Below, piece after piece: positions 33,613 through 42,410 of a stretch of DNA of 64,000 bases. Each line of letters opens with the position of its first letter. Within the stretch, counting starts at the first letter, position 1. This DNA is from CALMZY01 sp052033915 (GTDB lineage Bacteria; Verrucomicrobiota; Kiritimatiellia; CAIQIC01; JAGNIJ01), in the NCBI GenBank assembly GCA_052033915.1, contig JBPOJF010000001.1:16164-80163 (forward strand), given 5' to 3'. The notes below the pieces were generated by a model. That model worked only from the letters and a program-made list of their open reading frames with translations. It searched no databases and was not told the origin of the DNA. The position numbers and the translations under genes were made by a program.

Positions 33613-34974
33613 TTACTTCAGACCGGCTTCCGCCGCCGCCCTGGTCGGATCGTCCTGCGCCTTGCCTGCTTCAGGAACGACCATCGGGGCCGCCGTCGAG
33701 ACGCCTCCCTGCTGGTGGCTGCCGCGGATGTAAATCTCGGTTCGCCGGTTCTTCTGCATGTTGACCTCGGTGTCGTTCGGAGCCACCGGCCGGGTAAATC
33801 CATAGCCCTTGTACGTCAACCGGGCTTTTTCAATCCCTCCGACTTCAACCAGGTAATCCAAGACGGCCTTGGCGCGGCGTTCGGACAACCGGATGTTGTA
33901 CTCGTGCTTGGAGGTTTTGCGCTTGTCCGCGTGCCCCTCGATCCGCGCCGTGGCGCCCGGGTCGCGCTGAAGCACCTTGACGATCACGTCGAGCTTGTCG
34001 AAGTACCGGGACTTCAGGACCGCCTTGTCGTAATCGAACTCGATGTTCAGCGTGAAGAGTTGCAGATCATCCTTCGGATCCAGAGGGTCGGTGTTGTCCT
34101 CGATCACTTCGTGCCCGTCGGCGACACCGCCCTTGTCGGTATCGCGATCGAGGGGGTTCGTCTTGTAGGTCAGAACCTCGGCGCCGTCCTTGAGGCCGTC
34201 CCAATCGGTGTCGGGATTCAAGGGATCGGTCTTGTAGGTCTTCACTTCTTCGCCGTCGGTCAGGCCGTCCTTGTCCGTGTCCGGATCGTACGGATCGGTG
34301 CCCAGCGCAACCTCCTCGGAATCGAGAAGGCCGTCGCCGTCGCTGTCGATTTCGCCGCCGCTGACCGAGTACGCCGCCGGCACGCTCGCGCCGAAGCGGT
34401 AGCTCACGCCCACGCTGTACAACTGGTGCCATTCCGAGGCCAGCCGCTGCGATTCCATGGCGAAGGCTTCGTAGCGCGCGTCCGCCCGCAGCGCCCAGAC
34501 ATCGTTGAAGTGCCAGAACAAGCCGATTCCCACGGGAATGCACGGGACCACTTCACCGTCACCCAAATCCTCGCCATACACGTTGATCCCCACACCGGCG
34601 CTCAAGTAGGGATCGAAATGGAGATCCTTGGTGTTGCGCAGATGGAACAGAACATCGAAGCCGGAGCGAATGCCCCATGTGTCGTTGCTGATCTGATACT
34701 TGTCGTAGCTGAAGGTGTTGTGCTTGAGGTCCGGCATGATGTCCAAATCCACCTCGAACGTCCAGCGAGGCGAGAAATCATAGCCGAGTTTCAATTGCAG
34801 GAATCCGCCGTCCTTGACGGCTTCGTCGCCCTCGCGCGTGATAAATCCGCCGCCGGCGCTCAGCGTCCACGGATGCTCCCGGAACAGATCGGCGTCGTCC
34901 ACCGCTTGAACAGACCCTGTAACAGCCAAAACAGCCATCACCGCCACGGCCAACCCGGCAATCAATTTCTGCAT
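33613..34974 (-). CDS. OmpA-family outer-membrane protein with thrombospondin type 3 repeats
   Basis: The 453-residue protein has a signal peptide (residues 1-24, ending VQA), an eight-strand-like beta-barrel region (to about 215), then calcium-binding thrombospondin type 3 repeats (DSDGDGLLD, DTDKDGLTDGEE, DTDWDGLKDGAE and variants with TDP linkers), and a C-terminal OmpA domain that binds peptidoglycan: LNIEFDYDKAVLKS, RIEGHADKRKTSKHEYNIRLSERRAKAV and KNRRTEIYI. It should tie the outer membrane to the cell wall. Ca2+ may stiffen the linker. It is a single-gene unit with its own terminator. Confidence 0.93.
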   Translation of the reverse strand: MQKLIAGLAVAVMAVLAVTGSVQAVDDADLFREHPWTLSAGGGFITREGDEAVKDGGFLQLKLGYDFSPRWTFEVDLDIMPDLKHNTFSYDKYQISNDTWGIRSGFDVLFHLRNTKDLHFDPYLSAGVGINVYGEDLGDGEVVPCIPVGIGLFWHFNDVWALRADARYEAFAMESQRLASEWHQLYSVGVSYRFGASVPAAYSVSGGEIDSDGDGLLDSEEVALGTDPYDPDTDKDGLTDGEEVKTYKTDPLNPDTDWDGLKDGAEVLTYKTNPLDRDTDKGGVADGHEVIEDNTDPLDPKDDLQLFTLNIEFDYDKAVLKSRYFDKLDVIVKVLQRDPGATARIEGHADKRKTSKHEYNIRLSERRAKAVLDYLVEVGGIEKARLTYKGYGFTRPVAPNDTEVNMQKNRRTEIYIRGSHQQGGVSTAAPMVVPEAGKAQDDPTRAAAEAGLK

Positions 34975-35046
34975 GACTCAAGTCCTCCACATAGATTCCA
35001 AGGGATGGTTAATCGCTGTGAAAGTAGCACGATTTGAGACGAACGC

Positions 35047-35084
35047 AATAGAAAACAGGAACCCGCCGGAGCGGCGGATTCCTG
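35047..35084 (-). terminator. Intrinsic terminator after the GH94 genes
   Basis: CAGGAACCCGCCG and CGGCGGATTCCTG pair over 13 positions with one mismatch around GAG. On the minus strand the stem is followed by TTTTCTATT. It lies 22 bases after the GH94 stop. Confidence 0.8.
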
Positions 35085-35105
35085 CCTCCACGGGTTCCGT
35101 ATTTC

Positions 35106-37499
35106 CTACTTCTTCTCTTCGATCAGGACCTGCACCATGACCCGCGAGCCCTTCGGGGCAATGGGGACCACGGTGCCTTCGATCGGGGTCCCGTCGACCT
35201 TCAGAGACACCCGGCGGGCCTTCTTCCCCGCCCGATTCGTCACGACGATATGATAGACGGCGCCCCGGTAGTTTCGCAACATGGTGAACCCCTTCCAGTT
35301 CGCCGGGATCATGGGTTCGATCTTCAGTCCCTTGTACGTGGACCGCACGCCCAGCAGGTAGTCCGTCAGGGCGCGGTACATCCACGCCGCGGAGCCCGAG
35401 TACCACGTCCAGCCGCCCCGGCCGTAGTTCGGGGATTGCGGACCGTCCACGTTGCCCGGGGTGACATAGGGTTCGGCGCAGTAGTGGTCCGGGTTCATCC
35501 CCCGGCGAACCGGGTTGAAGCTTTCGAAGACCTTGAAGCAGCGTTCCGGCGTTCCGGCGACGGCTTCGGCGATGATGGCCCAGCAACCGGCGTGGGTGTA
35601 GAGCCCGCCGTTTTCGCGCAGGCCCGGCGGATACTGGCTGAGATGGCCGATGCGCGGGTCCGGCCGGCTGAACGCCGGATAGAACGTCAGCGGCCCATAA
35701 TCGCGGTAGAGGATCTTCGACAGAGAGTCCAGTATCTTCCTGCGGCGCGCCGGCGCGGCGATGCCGTGGATCAGGGCCCACGTGTTCGAGTTGATCCACA
35801 TCTTGCCGATCTTGCACTTCTTCGAGCCCAGAACGCCGTGCGCGTACGTCGCGCGGATGTACCAATCGCCATCCCACGCGTACTTGTTGATGGCGTCCTT
35901 GATCTTCCCGGCCCTGGACAGGTAACGCGCTCGATCTTTCCGCGCCGCGGCGTCGTTCATCTGCGAGAGCATTTCGCTCCAGTCCGTCAGGATTCCGTAG
36001 AAGAACATGCCCAGCCAGATCGACTCGGCGACGCCGTCAAACCCGATGCACGAGAGCCCATCGTTCCAGTCGCCTTCGACCATCGTCGGGATGTTCCGCG
36101 GACAGGGACGCGCGAGGACCTGTTCGATGGCCGCGCGGCAGTGGCCGAGGATCGTCGCCTCGCCCTTGTCGAAGAACGGAACCTTCTGTTGCAGGAACTT
36201 GAAATCGCCGGTCTCCTGGATGTAGCGCAGGGTCACGAAGGGAAGCCACAGGAGATCGTCGCTGTTCTTCTTCTTCATGCCGTCTTCGATGATCGGATGC
36301 CACCAGTGGAACGTCGTGCCGTCGCGGAACTGGTGCCGGGAAGCCCGCTCGATATGCTCGCGGCAGATCGAGGAGTCCAGGGTCAGCGTCGCCAGGCTGT
36401 CCTGGAGCTGGTCGCGATAGCCGTACGCGCCGCCCGTCTGGTAGTACGCCGTGCGCCCCCACATCCGGCACGAGACGGCCTGGTACGGAAGCCACTGGTT
36501 GACGAGCAGGTTCACGGAATCGTCCGGCGTACAGACCTGAAGCTGTCCCGTCAGGACGTCCCACATGGCCTTCATCTTCGTGAGTTCGCGCTCGACCTGG
36601 CCCTTTCGCTCATACCGCCGGATGATCGCGCGGCCCTCGGCCTGCGTGCGAACGGCGCCCAGCAGATAGGTCACGCTCGTCGTCTGACCGGGCCGCAGGA
36701 TAATCTTGTTGTGAAGCGACGCGATCCCGTCATTCCACCGGCCTTGCACATTCGTCAACCGGCCTTCCCGGACGGCCTTCGGGGCGGTCAGTTCACCCAG
36801 TTGGCCCAGAAACGCCTTCTGATCGCTCTCGTAGCCGACCGGTTTCGGGAACGCGGTGTGGAATCCCGTGTACTCGTACGGACGGGACCAAGGCCGGCCG
36901 CTCGGGTCAGGCAACCCCCAACGCGTCTTGCCGGCCCAGAACGTGCCGAGTTTCCGATCAATCGTTGTCTCGATAAACAGCTTGTCGAATTCGCGGTGGG
37001 AGTCCGGCGAAACGCCGAGACACCACTCGAAATAGGTGAACAGGCTGAGGCGCCGCGTTTTGCGCGAGGTATTCTTGAGGGTGAGCGACCACACTTCCAC
37101 CGGCGACCGGCTGTCCACGAAGTACGTGACGCTGGATTCCACATCGTGCGACAGGCCGGAAATGACGGAATACCCCATCCCGTGACGGCACTCGTACTTC
37201 CGCAGGGGTTTGCACGTGGGCTTCGGCGTGGGCGACCAGAACTGTCCGCTGTCGTCGTCGCGAATGTAGATGTACTTGCCCCAGTGATCTCGCGTGAGAT
37301 CCTGGTCCCAGCGCGTCAAACGGTTGAACTGCGCGTGATCGCGCCACGAGTAGCCGCTGCCGCTTGCCGAGACGATGGCGCCGTACTGGCCGTTGGAAAT
37401 GACGTTGACCCATGGGCGCGGCGTGTCCGGACGCGTAATGACATATTCGCCGCGCTCGACATCAAAGTAGCCATACTTGTTTCGATACAGTTCTTTCAT
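35106..37499 (-). CDS. GH94 glycoside phosphorylase, copy 1
   Basis: The 797-residue enzyme belongs to GH94, which phosphorolyses beta-glucosides such as cellobiose, cellodextrins, chitobiose or laminaribiose to sugar-1-phosphate. It begins MKELYRNKYGYFDVERGEYV, has the N-terminal beta-sandwich with RPWVNVISNGQYGAIVSASGSGYSW, the (alpha/alpha)6 barrel with ECRHGMGYS and YGYRDQLQDSL, and the catalytic acid Asp in GDWNDGLS. Histidines near THAGCWA would bind phosphate. The start at 37499 has AAGGA upstream. Its neighbour is a second GH94 gene 32 bases away. Cytoplasmic, because no signal peptide is present. The exact substrate is not readable. Confidence 0.93.
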   Translation of the reverse strand: MKELYRNKYGYFDVERGEYVITRPDTPRPWVNVISNGQYGAIVSASGSGYSWRDHAQFNRLTRWDQDLTRDHWGKYIYIRDDDSGQFWSPTPKPTCKPLRKYECRHGMGYSVISGLSHDVESSVTYFVDSRSPVEVWSLTLKNTSRKTRRLSLFTYFEWCLGVSPDSHREFDKLFIETTIDRKLGTFWAGKTRWGLPDPSGRPWSRPYEYTGFHTAFPKPVGYESDQKAFLGQLGELTAPKAVREGRLTNVQGRWNDGIASLHNKIILRPGQTTSVTYLLGAVRTQAEGRAIIRRYERKGQVERELTKMKAMWDVLTGQLQVCTPDDSVNLLVNQWLPYQAVSCRMWGRTAYYQTGGAYGYRDQLQDSLATLTLDSSICREHIERASRHQFRDGTTFHWWHPIIEDGMKKKNSDDLLWLPFVTLRYIQETGDFKFLQQKVPFFDKGEATILGHCRAAIEQVLARPCPRNIPTMVEGDWNDGLSCIGFDGVAESIWLGMFFYGILTDWSEMLSQMNDAAARKDRARYLSRAGKIKDAINKYAWDGDWYIRATYAHGVLGSKKCKIGKMWINSNTWALIHGIAAPARRRKILDSLSKILYRDYGPLTFYPAFSRPDPRIGHLSQYPPGLRENGGLYTHAGCWAIIAEAVAGTPERCFKVFESFNPVRRGMNPDHYCAEPYVTPGNVDGPQSPNYGRGGWTWYSGSAAWMYRALTDYLLGVRSTYKGLKIEPMIPANWKGFTMLRNYRGAVYHIVVTNRAGKKARRVSLKVDGTPIEGTVVPIAPKGSRVMVQVLIEEKK

Positions 37500-37531
37500 G
37501 CTGATTCGTGTCCTTTGGTTGTTCTGTACAT

Positions 37532-39940
37532 CTATTTCGAGCCCATGAGCACTTCCACCACATGCACACCGCGATCCGGGAACAAGGGCAAGAGAGAGCC
37601 CCGCAGCATCTTTCCATCCACCTTGATCTCGCGCACCCCCTGATGGACGCCGTCCGGATTCGAGATCCGGATGTCGTACCGCGTTCCGCGGAATCGCCGG
37701 ACAATACGGGACTGTTTCCACCCCGACGGCAGGCAGGGATCGACGATCAGCCCGTCCAACGTCGGGCGAACGCCCAACAGGTTCTGGGTCACGGCGACAA
37801 AAAACCAATCGGCGCTTCCCGTCAACCAGGTAAACGCGCCTTCTCCGTAGCGGGGATTGCCGGGACCCATGACGTACTCCGGAAATACATAGGGCTCGGT
37901 CTTGTAGGACTCGATATCCTTGTCCAGGGAGTTCGGCATAAGTTGACGGATTGTCTTGTAGGCCGCGTCGGCGCGCCCGAGCGCGTAATCCATCATGATC
38001 TTGAACGCCCCACCGTGGATGAACACGGAGGCATTCTCCTTCGTGCCGGGCGCGAAGGCTGTGATGCGCCCGATGTCCGGGTTATACTTCGTGTACGGCG
38101 GCGAGAACAGAACCGGGCCGAACGGCGTATCCAGCGTCACGTCGATCTGGTGCAAAACCTTCTTCTGCTGTTCCTCGTTCGGAATTCCTGCGAGGATCGC
38201 CCACGTCTGAGAGTTGAGCTGGCAACCGCCCTCTTCGTTCACCGGCGAACCGATCGGCTCGCCCTTGTCGTTGAACGCATACACATAGCGGTCCCCCGCC
38301 CACGCGGTCCGGTTGATCAGGTCCTTCATGGACTCGTAACGGCTTTCGCAATCGCGCACCGTGTCCGCGTCGCCAATGAAGCCGGCCAGTTCCTTCAGCA
38401 TGTTCAGCCCGACGCAAAGCCCCATGGCCAGCCAGACGCTTTCGCCCTTGCCGCCGATGCCCGTCCTGTCAAACGCGTCGTTCCAGTCCTGCGTGCCCAT
38501 GAGAGGCAGGCCCCGCTCGCTCTTGGCGCGATCCTGCAGGAACTGCATCGCCTTGCGGACATGTTCGTACAACGTGTCCGATCCGCCGTCGTAATACGGA
38601 ATGCGCTTCTCCAGGATCTTCACGTCGCCGGTTTCCTTGACGTAAGCCGTCACCAGCAGGGGGAGCCAGACAGGAAAATCGGCGGGAGCTTTTCCCTCGT
38701 TTGTGCCGGTCACGTACGACCAGCCCGCCATCGGCTGCCCCGTCTTTCGCTGGTGCTTCGCCAGGGCGATCATGCGTTCGCGCGCGTAGTCCGAATCCAA
38801 GGCCAGGAGCCCCCACGCGTCCTGGGCGGTATTGCGGAACCCGAATTCGCCGTGACCCTCGTGGTAGTACGTTGCCGACCTGCCCCAGTGGTTGTTCATC
38901 GCCACCTGGTACTTCAGCCAGACGTTCACGAAGTCATCGAGTTGCTTGTCCGGCGTCTCGATCATCACGCGATCAATCATCGCGCGCCAGCCCCGCTTGA
39001 CGTCGCGAAGCGCGCGCTTGCACGCGTCCGCCGAACGGAATTGGGCGAGCTTCCCGGCCGCCTCGTCCTCGCTTTCCGCGAGACCCATCACCACGCTGAA
39101 CGTCTTTGTTTCGCCGGGCTGGAGCGACAGTTCGTGCTGCAACACGCCCACCATGTTGTTGCCGCGCACGCGCGAGCGGGTGCAGCCCTTCCCCTGAAGG
39201 GCCGCCGGATGGGCGTAATCGCCGGCGGCGCCCACGAAGTTTTCGTAGTCCAGATCGTAGCCTTTGACGGGAAGGCTTGAGCCCATGAACGCATGAAACG
39301 GCCACGGCTTGTTGGCCCACGGGAACTTGCCCGCCCACACCGCCTGAAGACGCTCGTTGAAACAGCCCTCGTTCATCAGAACCGTAAGGTTCCGGACCGT
39401 CAACTCGGACTCCCAGTGACCCAGGTGCCACTCGATGAACGGAAAGATATCGACCTGCCTCGGCTGCCGGGATGTGTTCTTCACCTCCACCATCCAGATC
39501 TCCAGCCGTTCCTTTTCAGGGACAAAAAACGTCGTCACCGCCTGAATGCTTTCGTATCGGTTCTTGATCCTGGTGTAGCCCAGACCGTGCCGGCACTCGT
39601 ACCGATCTCCCCGGTTGCACGGCGCATACGTGCCGCTGCACACGACGCCGCTCTCGGCGTCGCGGATGTAGAGGTAACGGCCCGGCCGGTCATTGAGGTA
39701 GTTCGCCGGCGCCCAACGCGTAATTCGGTGATGCGCCGGATCAAGGTACCAACTGAAACCGCCGCCTGTCTGACTGATCACCCCGCAATACTCACCGTTT
39801 GAAAGATAGTTGATCCACGGCCGCGGAGTGTTCGGACTCCGAATCACGAACTCATGCGCCTTGCTGTCAAACTCGCCATACTCTGTGTACTTCTTCACTT
39901 TTGACTCCGATATGAAATCGGTTACTAACTGTTGATTCAT
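37532..39940 (-). CDS. GH94 glycoside phosphorylase, copy 2
   Basis: This 802-residue paralogue shares the same domain order as the neighbouring gene: YTEYGEFDSKAHEFVIRSPNTPRPWINYLSNGEYCGVIS, FGFRNTAQDAWG, and the catalytic Asp region TQDWNDAFDRTG, then FIHGGAFKIM for phosphate binding. The residues around the catalytic Asp differ (AFDRTG against GLSCIG), so the two probably handle different acceptors. The ATG at 39940 is chosen by alignment with copy 1, as no good ribosome site is seen; an in-frame extension to 40048 is less likely. No signal peptide, so cytoplasmic. Confidence 0.92.
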   Translation of the reverse strand: MNQQLVTDFISESKVKKYTEYGEFDSKAHEFVIRSPNTPRPWINYLSNGEYCGVISQTGGGFSWYLDPAHHRITRWAPANYLNDRPGRYLYIRDAESGVVCSGTYAPCNRGDRYECRHGLGYTRIKNRYESIQAVTTFFVPEKERLEIWMVEVKNTSRQPRQVDIFPFIEWHLGHWESELTVRNLTVLMNEGCFNERLQAVWAGKFPWANKPWPFHAFMGSSLPVKGYDLDYENFVGAAGDYAHPAALQGKGCTRSRVRGNNMVGVLQHELSLQPGETKTFSVVMGLAESEDEAAGKLAQFRSADACKRALRDVKRGWRAMIDRVMIETPDKQLDDFVNVWLKYQVAMNNHWGRSATYYHEGHGEFGFRNTAQDAWGLLALDSDYARERMIALAKHQRKTGQPMAGWSYVTGTNEGKAPADFPVWLPLLVTAYVKETGDVKILEKRIPYYDGGSDTLYEHVRKAMQFLQDRAKSERGLPLMGTQDWNDAFDRTGIGGKGESVWLAMGLCVGLNMLKELAGFIGDADTVRDCESRYESMKDLINRTAWAGDRYVYAFNDKGEPIGSPVNEEGGCQLNSQTWAILAGIPNEEQQKKVLHQIDVTLDTPFGPVLFSPPYTKYNPDIGRITAFAPGTKENASVFIHGGAFKIMMDYALGRADAAYKTIRQLMPNSLDKDIESYKTEPYVFPEYVMGPGNPRYGEGAFTWLTGSADWFFVAVTQNLLGVRPTLDGLIVDPCLPSGWKQSRIVRRFRGTRYDIRISNPDGVHQGVREIKVDGKMLRGSLLPLFPDRGVHVVEVLMGSK

Positions 39941-40106
39941 CAGTTGTGAGCGTTCGCATTGGTGGATATTTCCGTGTTTTTGAGCGAGATCAAGTCTTTT
40001 AGCGAAAAAAACGAGGGAATAGCCAATTAGCGGCTTTTCAGGAGTCAAAAATGCCGATTATTGACGGTCTGAAGACATTTAATGGGTGTCGGAAGAGGAA
40101 TTCTTC

Positions 40107-40475
40107 CTACCAACCGAGCATCCCCGTGAACAGGGCGAACACGAGGAGTACGCATACGGCGCAAAGGCCGGCGGAATAGACAGGGAACGGGCTCTGATCG
40201 ATCTTCCGGCGCTGCAACTTGGAGATCAGCGCAAAAACCGCAAGCGCCAGCGATACAAGCAACACGGAAAGGAATGTGACAAAGTTCTGCGGGTAATGCG
40301 CCGCCGTCGTCGCGCCGGGAGATCCCGATCCATGGGCCGCGGCAGGACCGACCAGCGGGAGAAGCATACACACCAGATAGAACGACAGCCCCGAAAGAAT
40401 GGTCAGAACGCTTCCCACCCCAGGCCGCGCAAAGAAGGGCAGTTCCACGACTTCCTGTTTATCGGGCTTCTTCAT
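40107..40475 (-). CDS. Small three-helix membrane protein, unknown
   Basis: The 122-residue protein has three clear hydrophobic segments (about 20-45, 65-85 and 98-120), the first two separated by a His/Gly/Ala-rich loop (PAAAHGSGSPGATTAAHYPQN). The N-terminus is charged (KKPDKQEVVELPFFARPG). I do not recognise a family. It lies between the acyltransferases and the GH94 genes on the same strand. Confidence 0.55.
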   Translation of the reverse strand: MKKPDKQEVVELPFFARPGVGSVLTILSGLSFYLVCMLLPLVGPAAAHGSGSPGATTAAHYPQNFVTFLSVLLVSLALAVFALISKLQRRKIDQSPFPVYSAGLCAVCVLLVFALFTGMLGW

Positions 40476-40556
40476 TGTCCACGTTCTTTCGACAGCACAC
40501 CTTGAAAAACGTTCGGTAAATTAGCGATATGCACGCTGGAGGACAAGGCAAATACT

Positions 40557-41459
40557 TCAACATCCCCCATCCGGCAACGATCGGGGTTCCGTGTCTTCCG
40601 GCTCCGGCTTTGTCTTCCACCGCCGATGAATCCATATCCATTGATCCGGGTATGCGCGAATCATGTTTTCGATGATCTTCGTGCAGTCCCGGGTGAACGA
40701 TCGTATCGTTTCCGGCTCGCGGTCGGGCGGAGAATCCAGCGGCGGGAGAACCTTCACCAAATGCCGGCCGTTTTCGCGCCGGATCATAAAGACCGGCAGC
40801 ACCGGCGCGCCGGACTGCGCGGACATGTACGCCAGGCCCGGAGTCGTACAGGCGGGCTTGCCGAAGAAGTCCACGAAGATGCCCTCCGTATTGATCATAT
40901 TCTGGTCGAGAATGAACCCGACCAACTCCCGTTTTCTCAACGCCGTCAGACACGTCCGATACGAGTTATGCGCCGGCACGAATTTCACGCCGAAGCGCCG
41001 GCGAAGACCCATCCAGAACTCATTCACGGCCTTGTTCTTGATGTTCTTCGAAATGACCGTCAGCGGATATCCGAGGCGCGGCACAATCGTGGCCAGCAAA
41101 TCCCAGTTCCCGAAATGCGCGGTCAGCACGATGGCGCCTTTGTCTTTCCGGAGGGCTGCCCGCGCAAATTCCTCGCCCTCAATTTCGATGCTCTGCCGGA
41201 GGAATTCGTCGGTCACCTTCCCCAGCCGCAACGTCTCGGCGAGATTCATGCCGAGGTTGGCGTACATCCGCCGGACGATCCCGAGAATCTCAGAACTCGA
41301 TTTTTCCGGAAACGCGAACGTCAGCGCGCGGATCGCATCGCGCCTGTGGTAGCGGAGGACCGACCCATAGATCCACCCCAGGCCGCGCCCGAACGCCAGG
41401 GCAATCCGCAAGGGAAGCCACGAAAAAAACGCGCAGAGGAACCGGAAAATCAACTTCAT
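40557..41459 (-). CDS. LpxL/HtrB-like lipid A acyltransferase, copy 1
   Basis: The protein (300 residues) is a lysophospholipid acyltransferase-type enzyme that adds secondary acyl chains to lipid A. It has an N-terminal membrane segment (LIFRFLCAFFSWLPLRIALAFG), the catalytic HX4D motif in HFGNWDLLA, then LDQNMINTEGIFVDFFGKPACTTPGLAYMS and the C-terminal PDQWIWIHRRWKT typical of LpxL/LpxM. The ATG at 41459 is preferred over the upstream frame because MKLIFRF matches the paralogue. It follows the second copy by 34 bases. Which acyl position it fills is unknown. Confidence 0.9.
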   Translation of the reverse strand: MKLIFRFLCAFFSWLPLRIALAFGRGLGWIYGSVLRYHRRDAIRALTFAFPEKSSSEILGIVRRMYANLGMNLAETLRLGKVTDEFLRQSIEIEGEEFARAALRKDKGAIVLTAHFGNWDLLATIVPRLGYPLTVISKNIKNKAVNEFWMGLRRRFGVKFVPAHNSYRTCLTALRKRELVGFILDQNMINTEGIFVDFFGKPACTTPGLAYMSAQSGAPVLPVFMIRRENGRHLVKVLPPLDSPPDREPETIRSFTRDCTKIIENMIRAYPDQWIWIHRRWKTKPEPEDTEPRSLPDGGC

Positions 41460-41493
41460 GTCTGTACGCTTATAGAAGGGCGCCCGGGAAAAC

Positions 41494-42393
41494 TCAACAC
41501 GGCGGTTGATATCCGCTCCTGTCCGGGCCTTTCCAGGGCGCGGTTTTCCAGCGGTAATGGACCCAGGTCCATTGTTCGGGATGTTCCCGGATGATCTGCT
41601 CAAGGACCGCCGTGCAATGCTGCGTAAAGGCGCGAACGGTCTCCGGCTCGATATCCGCCGGAGGATCGATGGCGGGCAGAACCCGGATTACATGACGACG
41701 ATGATCCGGCTGCCGGCAGATGAACACCGGAACAACCGGCGCGCGGGATTGAAAGGCCATGTAGGCAAGCCCCGGAGTTGTGCACGCGGGCCGCCCGAAA
41801 AAATCCACGTAGATTCCCTCGTCCCGGGTCATGTTCTGGTCGAGCATGAACCCGATGATCCCGCCGTTCTTCAGGGCCTTGAGGCAGGGTCGGTAGGAGT
41901 TGTGCGCGGGCAACACGCGCGAACCGAACCGTCGCCGGACACCCCACCAGAACTCCTGCAACGACGCGTTCCGGATCGACTTGGCGATGATCGTCAGAGG
42001 ATACCCCGACAACGGCGCGAGAGTCGCCAGCCACTCCCAGTTTCCAATGTGTCCGCACAAGGCCAGAACGCCCCTGCCCTGCTCATGGGCCGATTTGAGA
42101 TTCTCGATATTCTCCACGGAAACCAGATCGCGGGCTTCGGCTTCACTCAGCCCCGGCAGGCGCATCATCTCGACAAACCCCATCCCCATGTTCGCGTACA
42201 TGCGCCGAAGAATGTCCCTGATTTCGTCCGCCGGCTTTTCGGGAAAAGAGAGGGAAAGCGCCGACTGCGCGTAGGCGCGGCGATAACGGACGACCGATCC
42301 AATCACCCACCCCAGCGCGCGGCCCAGGGCCGGCGCGAAGCGCAACGGCAGGCAAGAGAATAAGGCCGACAATGCCTTCAGAATCCGCTTCAT
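41494..42393 (-). CDS. LpxL/HtrB-like lipid A acyltransferase, copy 2
   Basis: At 299 residues this is a tandem paralogue of the next gene, with the same N-terminal membrane helix (ILKALSALFSCLPLRFAPALG), a catalytic HX4E in HIGNWEWLA, LDQNMTRDEGIYVDFFGRPACTTPGLAYM and PEQWTWVHYRWKT. The HX4E form is also active in LpxL. It lies 17 bases after the GH31 gene. Two copies side by side suggest that they add successive secondary acyl chains, as LpxL and LpxM do. That assignment is inference. Confidence 0.9.
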   Translation of the reverse strand: MKRILKALSALFSCLPLRFAPALGRALGWVIGSVVRYRRAYAQSALSLSFPEKPADEIRDILRRMYANMGMGFVEMMRLPGLSEAEARDLVSVENIENLKSAHEQGRGVLALCGHIGNWEWLATLAPLSGYPLTIIAKSIRNASLQEFWWGVRRRFGSRVLPAHNSYRPCLKALKNGGIIGFMLDQNMTRDEGIYVDFFGRPACTTPGLAYMAFQSRAPVVPVFICRQPDHRRHVIRVLPAIDPPADIEPETVRAFTQHCTAVLEQIIREHPEQWTWVHYRWKTAPWKGPDRSGYQPPC

Positions 42394-42410
42394 GCACGAC
42401 GTTCAGCAGG

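Noticed and set aside
35250..37643. Nearly 800-residue open frame on + opposite GH94 copy 1
   Set aside because: It is Arg/Val/Ala-rich without domain signatures, while the minus strand has full GH94 motifs.
40020..40048. TTGACT promoter upstream of GH94 copy 2
   Set aside because: The -35 is good, but at 17 bases the -10 (TGGCTA) matches the consensus poorly.
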